Both the position numbers and the translations under genes were made by a program. Positions 36,513 through 41,887 of a DNA stretch of 41,887 nt are shown here, in pieces. This stretch comes from Opitutaceae bacterium. GTDB lineage: Bacteria; Verrucomicrobiota; Verrucomicrobiia; Opitutales; Opitutaceae. Every line of letters begins with the position of its first letter. Position 1 is the first letter of the stretch. The notes under the pieces were generated by a model, which searched no databases, had not been told where the DNA came from, and saw nothing but the letters and a program-made list of their open reading frames with translations. The stretch spans positions 1-41,887 of the forward strand of contig JAIXRU010000104.1 of NCBI GenBank assembly GCA_027485045.1, read 5' to 3'.

Positions 36513-38756
36513 ATGAAATTTATTAAATTTTTATCTGAAAGGTTAAAGGCACTTAAATCCCCTTGGATCTTGGGGTTTTATATTCCTTGTGCAGTCTTGG
36601 CGACGGCTTCTATAGTCGGAACCCTGCATTATACTGGTATTATTAATAAGTCGTTGTCCACCGCTCAAGGCACGACTGGCGTGGCCTCGCGTATTAGTTC
36701 ATTAGGGGAGCAAATAACTAAGTCTGTACTATTGATTGAGAAGGCCGTTCGTGACGAGCAGCCCGTGTCCAAGCCAGTTTATGAATTGCAAGTCGCGGCT
36801 GACCGGCTCGACCAAATCATCAATGCCTTTAATGAAGGTTCCGAAACGGTGGCTCCTGATGGCATGAGGTTTATGCTTGAGGCAGTTTCTGATGAGGCGA
36901 ATATGGCTGTTTTGCAGGAGATGAATGTAATCTGGGTCGGTATTAAAACCCGGGCCGACGCCGTTGTTCTGGCTTCAGGACCTAAGAAGGCCGTGACAGA
37001 CGCGATGTCATTCGATCAAAAAACGTTATCTGAAGCAGCTAGTTTCGTGGCTGCTCAACAAACGCGTTTGGCTGAGAGCAGTCTGGCATTCAGCCGGAAT
37101 TTGGAAAAGCAGTTTACAACCCGGGCATTGCAATTAGAGTTTTATCGTAATACATTAACTATATCGGGCGTTGTTTCTCTATTGGCGCTTCCCGCTGTAT
37201 TTATCGTTAATCGGGCGAGAAGAGCGCGCAACGCGGCGAACCGTCTGGCTGCTGAGTTGAGTATTAATCAGGGCGAGTTGGAGACGAAATCTCGGGCCTT
37301 AGCGGTTGCTAAAGTGGAGACTGATCGAATCATGGAAACGATTCAGGAGGGCTTGATGCTGGTGGATGCGCAAGGAGTGATCGGAGCGCAGCACTCGCGC
37401 GAGCTGGAAGTGATTCTTCGCAGTGATAATTTATCCGGAGCGAACCTGCTGCATATCTTGCAACGCTTGCTTTCGGAGAAAATGTATAAAACCACGAAGG
37501 ATTACTTCGAGCTGCTTTTTGATGCGCGACGCAAGGAAAAGGCGGTAATCAAGGTCAATCCGCTTAGTGATATAGAAGTTAGTTTCGCCAATCCTGAAGG
37601 AGGCTTTATTCACCGCCATTTAGGCTTTAGCTTCCGACGGATTATTGAGGGCGATAAGGTGGACCGAGTCTTCGTGGCGGTGCGCGACATCACGGGACAG
37701 GTCGAACTGGAAAAACGTTTGCGGGATGCGGAAAAGCTCAAGGAACGCCAGTTGGAGATTCTACTCGGGATTGTACATGCCTCCTCGGAGGATTTGGTGG
37801 GCTTTACCGAGTTGGCCGAGCGCGAGTTGAATGCGATTAACGCAGCTTTGCGGGCCGAGGACTTCGCCTCTCCTGTCCCCGATCGTCAGAAGCATCTGCA
37901 TGAGCGTCTTATGGTGGTGTTTCGCTCCATTCACAACATCAAGGGCAATGCCAGTTTCCTCCGGCTCGAGTACTTCCAGAAAGCGGCTGATGCGTTTGAG
38001 ACCAAGGTCTCTGAATTGCTGCAACGTCCCATCTTGGGCGGGGACGACTTTTTATCGATCGTAGTGGCGCAGGCAAATTTACGGACAGATCTGAGTGATT
38101 TGCTTGAGCTACAAGGCAAGCTCACCGGATTGCGTTCCCAGGGCGGTGTATCCACCGTTTCCGCCAGTCCGGCGGTAAATCAAGAGGGTATGTCGGAAGG
38201 GCTGCGTAAACTTGCGCAACAGTTGGCCTCCGAGTTGGGTAAGGAAATCGATTTTCAAGTGGATGCGCATGCAGTTCAGGCAGTAGCGGCTTTCCGTTGC
38301 GATCTGGTGCGTGATATTTTGATCCAGTTAATTCGCAACTCTTTGGCGCACGGGATTGAGCTTCCGACCGAACGCGAGGCGGCGGGTAAGCCCCGTGTCG
38401 CCCGGCTGTGGTTGCGTGCCGCGCCACGTCGGGATGATGGCTTGGTGGGGCTGGCGTTGCGGGACGACGGTCGAGGCCTTGATATCAAACGGATTCGGGA
38501 ACGCGCCCGAAGCGCTGGTTTGATTACCGAGGGGATTGATCTACCGGCTGGCGAGCTGGCCCGACTAATCTTTTCCGCTGGTTTTTCCACCGCCGAGAAG
38601 GCGGATCTCAATGCCGGTCGTGGCGTTGGATTGGACCTGCTGAAAACCCGTGTTGTCGACGAAATTGGTGGTGAAATCGAAGTCACCACCAGTGCGGGAC
38701 GTTTTTGTGAGTTTACCTTCCATTTGCCTGAAATCCCTGAACTGAGCGTTGTATGA
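36513..38756 (+). CDS. Membrane-bound CheA-like histidine kinase (2 TM, PAS-like, Hpt, CheA-type HATPase)
   Basis: Hpt motif RSIHNIKGNASFLRL (His codon 37932-37934); N-box ILIQLIRNSLAHGIELPTEREAAGK; ALRDDGRGLDIKRI; FSTAEKADLNAGRGVGLDLLKTRVVDEIGGEIEV. Ends right after HATPase, no CheW-like P5 domain. Confidence 0.88.
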   Translation: MKFIKFLSERLKALKSPWILGFYIPCAVLATASIVGTLHYTGIINKSLSTAQGTTGVASRISSLGEQITKSVLLIEKAVRDEQPVSKPVYELQVAADRLDQIINAFNEGSETVAPDGMRFMLEAVSDEANMAVLQEMNVIWVGIKTRADAVVLASGPKKAVTDAMSFDQKTLSEAASFVAAQQTRLAESSLAFSRNLEKQFTTRALQLEFYRNTLTISGVVSLLALPAVFIVNRARRARNAANRLAAELSINQGELETKSRALAVAKVETDRIMETIQEGLMLVDAQGVIGAQHSRELEVILRSDNLSGANLLHILQRLLSEKMYKTTKDYFELLFDARRKEKAVIKVNPLSDIEVSFANPEGGFIHRHLGFSFRRIIEGDKVDRVFVAVRDITGQVELEKRLRDAEKLKERQLEILLGIVHASSEDLVGFTELAERELNAINAALRAEDFASPVPDRQKHLHERLMVVFRSIHNIKGNASFLRLEYFQKAADAFETKVSELLQRPILGGDDFLSIVVAQANLRTDLSDLLELQGKLTGLRSQGGVSTVSASPAVNQEGMSEGLRKLAQQLASELGKEIDFQVDAHAVQAVAAFRCDLVRDILIQLIRNSLAHGIELPTEREAAGKPRVARLWLRAAPRRDDGLVGLALRDDGRGLDIKRIRERARSAGLITEGIDLPAGELARLIFSAGFSTAEKADLNAGRGVGLDLLKTRVVDEIGGEIEVTTSAGRFCEFTFHLPEIPELSVV

Positions 38757-39112
38757 AACTTCTTATTGTTGATGATTCCCTGATTGTACGTCGCGCCATC
38801 GAGCGCACTCTGGCGCGAAGCCGGTTCACCGAGCTAAGGACGGCCAGTAACGGGCGTCTGGCGCTTGAGGAATTTGACCGGTTTCAACCCGATGTGGTTA
38901 CGATGGATATTACCATGCCTGAGATGGACGGCCTTGCCGCGGTTGATGCTATCATCCGACGCGCCCCCGCCACAATTATTCTCGTCGTATCGGCCCTGGC
39001 CGACAAGTCGACTGCGGTGGAGGCGATCAAGCGAGGTGCATCAGGATTTTTGCTCAAGCCCGTCACCGCCCAATCTATTCAAGAAGCCATGGAAGAAGTG
39101 CTTACTGATTGA
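38753..39112 (+). CDS. CheY-like response regulator
   Basis: LLIVDDSLIVRRAIERTL, VVTMDITMPEMDGL, VVSALADKSTAVEAIKRGASGFLLKPV; ATGA overlap with kinase. Confidence 0.95.
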   Translation: MKLLIVDDSLIVRRAIERTLARSRFTELRTASNGRLALEEFDRFQPDVVTMDITMPEMDGLAAVDAIIRRAPATIILVVSALADKSTAVEAIKRGASGFLLKPVTAQSIQEAMEEVLTD

Positions 39113-39155
39113 ACCACAACTTTCTTTGTTTTGCCACCCGCAGTAACTGACTCCT

Positions 39156-39623
39156 ATGGAAGAAAATATTTTAAAGGTATTTGCCTTAAGCACAGCTCGT
39201 TATTTCGACCAAGTCGCTGCTGGCGGAGCGATTCTTGGCACACCCTATCTTCGTGCAGAAGGGGAGCTTGTGGCGCTCGATTATGCCGCGATTATTGGCA
39301 TCTCCGGTGCCTACCATGGAGGGGTTTATTACACGGCCCCTCACGCAAAACTGGAAAAATTATTACCTATAATCGGCGAGGTAACCCCTGATTCGCAACT
39401 ATGTGCGGATTTGATTGGTGAGATTGCCAACAGTATCGCCGGCAATGCGCGCGAGCATTTGGGAGCAGGCTTTATGATTTCCCCGCCGTTTGTTTTGACC
39501 GGACGTTCCGGGGATGTGCAAACACCCAAAGGCACTCCTTGTTATGTATTACCGGTCACGTGGAATGGCCATGTTTCGCGCGTTCTTGTAACGATTGAAT
39601 CAGTCGAGAGGGGCGGCACATGA
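39156..39623 (+). CDS. CheX-like phosphatase family protein, ExxN retained
   Basis: LIGEIANSIAGNAREHLGAGFMISPPFVLTG fits the CheC/CheX/FliY ExxN helix. Confidence 0.75.
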   Translation: MEENILKVFALSTARYFDQVAAGGAILGTPYLRAEGELVALDYAAIIGISGAYHGGVYYTAPHAKLEKLLPIIGEVTPDSQLCADLIGEIANSIAGNAREHLGAGFMISPPFVLTGRSGDVQTPKGTPCYVLPVTWNGHVSRVLVTIESVERGGT

Positions 39624-40081
39624 GTCCGGCTGTATCGGTTGAGCGGGATGCGGGTGTGTTTGTGGATATGGTGGCACGCTGCTTTGAAGTGAGTGGCGGG
39701 GTCGCCCCCGAGCTTACCCCGGCTTCGCTTGAGTGGTCCATGCCCGAGCCCTTGGACACAACGGGTTACATGGCGGTTTCCGGTAACCTGCATGGGTGGA
39801 TTGCCCTGAGTCTTTCGGATGAACTGGCGATTGCGTTACTCGAGGTGATGGGTGAGACGCAGCACGATGAAACGGCCTTGCTGGATCTCACGGCGGAGTT
39901 GACGGGGGTGATCACGTCCAATGCACGCGAGCATTTCGGTGCTCGACTGCAAGTCCTTCCACCCCAGTCCACCCGGACGCGGGGTTTGCCACCGGGATTC
40001 GTGGCTCCGCCGATTTTTTTCAAACTACCGTTTCATTGGCGTGGGGACGAAGCGTTTTTGCTCGTAGCATTCTATTCTTGA
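39620..40081 (+). CDS. CheX-like paralog, ExxN degenerate
   Basis: LTAELTGVITSNAREHFGARLQVLPPQ parallels the upstream CheX but has Gly at the catalytic Asn position; ATGA overlap. Confidence 0.7.
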   Translation: MSPAVSVERDAGVFVDMVARCFEVSGGVAPELTPASLEWSMPEPLDTTGYMAVSGNLHGWIALSLSDELAIALLEVMGETQHDETALLDLTAELTGVITSNAREHFGARLQVLPPQSTRTRGLPPGFVAPPIFFKLPFHWRGDEAFLLVAFYS

Positions 40082-40097
40082 AATCCGTACCGCTACC

Positions 40098-40943
40098 ATG
40101 AAGAAATCTCCTGTAAAAAACTCTAATCAAGACGCTTACGTTCGCGTTCCGGATTACGAGGCCCGGTTGGACGGTTTGGAGTTTCCGCCCGAGGTATGGG
40201 CGGTGTTTGCGCTAATGGAGCGTGCCGTTACCACGCCGGTCTTGGCTGAGAAACTAGGCTTGGAGCCCGATGTGGTGGCCAGTGCGATCCGTCGTTTAGT
40301 GAGGCGCAAGTTAGTGCGGAAGCAGTTGTTGAACTGGCGTGATTATCTGGCGCAGGCACAGCTCTCGCCGAGCAGTGAAGTGACTGAGCCGAAAACGTTT
40401 GAGCCCGCTCCACCCGCCCTGAGTCCGGTCGCGGAATCGCAGCTTGTTTCGGTTTCTTCGGGTGAAGTGATCACGCCGGAGTCTACAGTTGAGGGCTCTG
40501 CTATATCTGAGACCATAGTTCCTAAGGAAGAGCAGCAAGAGGTGATCGTTTCGGTGCGTATCGTGGATGAAGCTGCCACCCAAAAACGGCTTAAGGAGCG
40601 GTCGGATCTGGTGCGGGTGCATCTGGCGGCAGAGCGGACCAGCATTCCACGCATAGCCGCAAAGTCATCGAGTCACGTCGCGACGACAAGTTCTGACACA
40701 GCGGGGTGGCGTTTGAGGCCGTTGCTGGATGCGATTATCGCTCGGTCGGGTGGATTGGCGGGCCAGTTTTTGGTTTACCGCATTTTTCTGCGACTTCCGG
40801 CTGAATTGGTGGCGGCAGCGGGCATTAAATCGCTGAGTTTGGTATCTGATGATTTTAAGATTTATGACCCCCAGCTGAGGGAGGCCATTTGTGAAGCGGC
40901 CCGGGAGATGGCTGGTTTGGAGTTGGCCGAGATTAAGGCCTGA
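40098..40943 (+). CDS. Hypothetical protein with N-terminal winged-helix-like domain
   Basis: EVWAVFALMERAVTTPVLAEKLGLEPDVVASAIRRLVRRKLVRKQLLNW resembles a wHTH; variable linker; conserved-looking C-terminal domain. Confidence 0.6.
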   Translation: MKKSPVKNSNQDAYVRVPDYEARLDGLEFPPEVWAVFALMERAVTTPVLAEKLGLEPDVVASAIRRLVRRKLVRKQLLNWRDYLAQAQLSPSSEVTEPKTFEPAPPALSPVAESQLVSVSSGEVITPESTVEGSAISETIVPKEEQQEVIVSVRIVDEAATQKRLKERSDLVRVHLAAERTSIPRIAAKSSSHVATTSSDTAGWRLRPLLDAIIARSGGLAGQFLVYRIFLRLPAELVAAAGIKSLSLVSDDFKIYDPQLREAICEAAREMAGLELAEIKA

Positions 40944-40969
40944 GAATTGCTACAACTGTTTCTGCCGTT

Positions 40970-41803
40970 ATGAGACTTACCTTAATTCAGCAGCCGATTA
41001 AGGGGGAAGTATGTGATGCTGGCTATGCCGTCCGGCATTTTTGGTTTGGCGACCAGTTCGATCCACCCCGTGGAGGAGCATTGGATTTGTTGTTGTTGGA
41101 TGCGCGTCTGTTAACGCCGGAAGCACTACGCGCCGCGCTGCTACACGTGGCGGCCATTCGTCAGGCGCACTCTTTTCGCTTGGCGGTCATGATTTGGCCT
41201 TCGCCGACGCTGGAGTTGACGGTCTTGGCTTTGCGTTCCGGGATCCGCGACGTTTTGGTTTCCTTGCCTACATTACGGAAGACCTTGCGGCTGCTGAGGA
41301 AGGCGCTGCCCCCTGGGCGGCGTTCGCGTTCTCACATCCATACACTGTTGGACGCGGGTAGAGTTTTGATTCGGCCCATTTCCGTATCCTCAGAGATCGA
41401 AATGATTTCACGGGATAAACGTGAGACTCAGCGTAAACTCGATGCCTTGGCTCGTGAGGAATTGCGTATTCAGGGCTTACGCGCCTCCATGGAGGCACGG
41501 GAGATTCATTTGAAACGACAGGAGAGCATGTTGAAAAATGAGTTACGCGATTTACAGGAAATGCGGGTCGATTCTCAAAATAATTCCGCAGCGGAGTTGG
41601 GACGTTCTTTTGAGAAGCAGTTGCAGGATTTGTCCGTCTCCTTGGAGCGGAAGGCCCGCGCGCTTGAAGCCCGCGAGCAAATGCTACGCGAGATGGAGGA
41701 GTTAGTGGAAAACGCTGCTTCGCGTGGCTTTTCTGTTCGGAGTGTTACGGGCTCCCCATTCCCATCGACGCAACGAATCAGCAAGCAGCCTACGGCGGCT
41801 TGA
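40970..41803 (+). CDS. Pseudo-receiver plus coiled-coil protein
   Basis: ALDLLLLDARLLTPEAL...VLALRSGIRDVLVSLPTLRKTLRLLRKAL (receiver-like, no KP) then coiled coil RDKRETQRKLDALAREELRIQGLRASMEAREIHLKRQ. Confidence 0.7.
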   Translation: MRLTLIQQPIKGEVCDAGYAVRHFWFGDQFDPPRGGALDLLLLDARLLTPEALRAALLHVAAIRQAHSFRLAVMIWPSPTLELTVLALRSGIRDVLVSLPTLRKTLRLLRKALPPGRRSRSHIHTLLDAGRVLIRPISVSSEIEMISRDKRETQRKLDALAREELRIQGLRASMEAREIHLKRQESMLKNELRDLQEMRVDSQNNSAAELGRSFEKQLQDLSVSLERKARALEAREQMLREMEELVENAASRGFSVRSVTGSPFPSTQRISKQPTAA

Positions 41804-41887
41804 GTGCTGCCGCAGCACCTGCACCAGCGCTAGGGTTTGATGGCTTGGTTCGAGTTTCTCTTCAGACCGTGACGGTTTTGAGCGAGG
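41800..41887 (+). CDS. Possible next gene, truncated by window end
   Basis: Open frame from TTG at 41800 overlapping the upstream TGA: (M)SAAAAPAPALGFDGLVRVSLQTVTVLSE to the window end. Confidence 0.3.
   Translation, partial: MSAAAAPAPALGFDGLVRVSLQTVTVLSE

Noticed and set aside
1-41887. CRISPR arrays, tRNA/16S/23S genes, transposases, prophage or integrase genes
   Set aside because: None recognised on reading either strand; the only direct repeats of note are the in-frame 315-bp coiled-coil units.

Overview
This is a high-GC bacterial chromosomal window. Gene content and ORF style suggest Verrucomicrobiota (Opitutaceae-like), but that is inference. It holds mostly housekeeping genes: an ECF sigma operon, ffs (SRP RNA)-dnaX, opgG-X-opgH, rnhC, ilvD, lpxK, an M29 aminopeptidase, a primary-type sigma factor, modABC, scpB, pheA, rplU-rpmA, proS, clpS, a HAD hydrolase, prfA, a HisC-like aminotransferase and gluQ. 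There are also two accessory-looking blocks: a giant coiled-coil protein followed by an ASKHA/TM protein (7.9-13.0 kb), and a compact chemosensory-like cluster (36.2-41.9 kb). Most notable observations: (1) dnaX is split at an A10 tract containing the heptamer A-AAA-AAG, with the in-frame product short (gamma-like) and the -1 frame giving the long tau-like product, the reverse of E. coli; (2) a non-motility CheA-like/CheY/CheX/CheX'/wHTH/pseudo-receiver cluster, preceded by a remnant copy of the kinase N-terminus; (3) modABC with a lesion in every gene (A8 frameshift in modA, in-frame TAG in modB, LSGG->LLGG in modC); (4) a 315-bp (105-aa = 15-heptad) tandem repeat in the coiled-coil gene. No CRISPR array, tRNA, 16S/23S rRNA or transposase was recognised.
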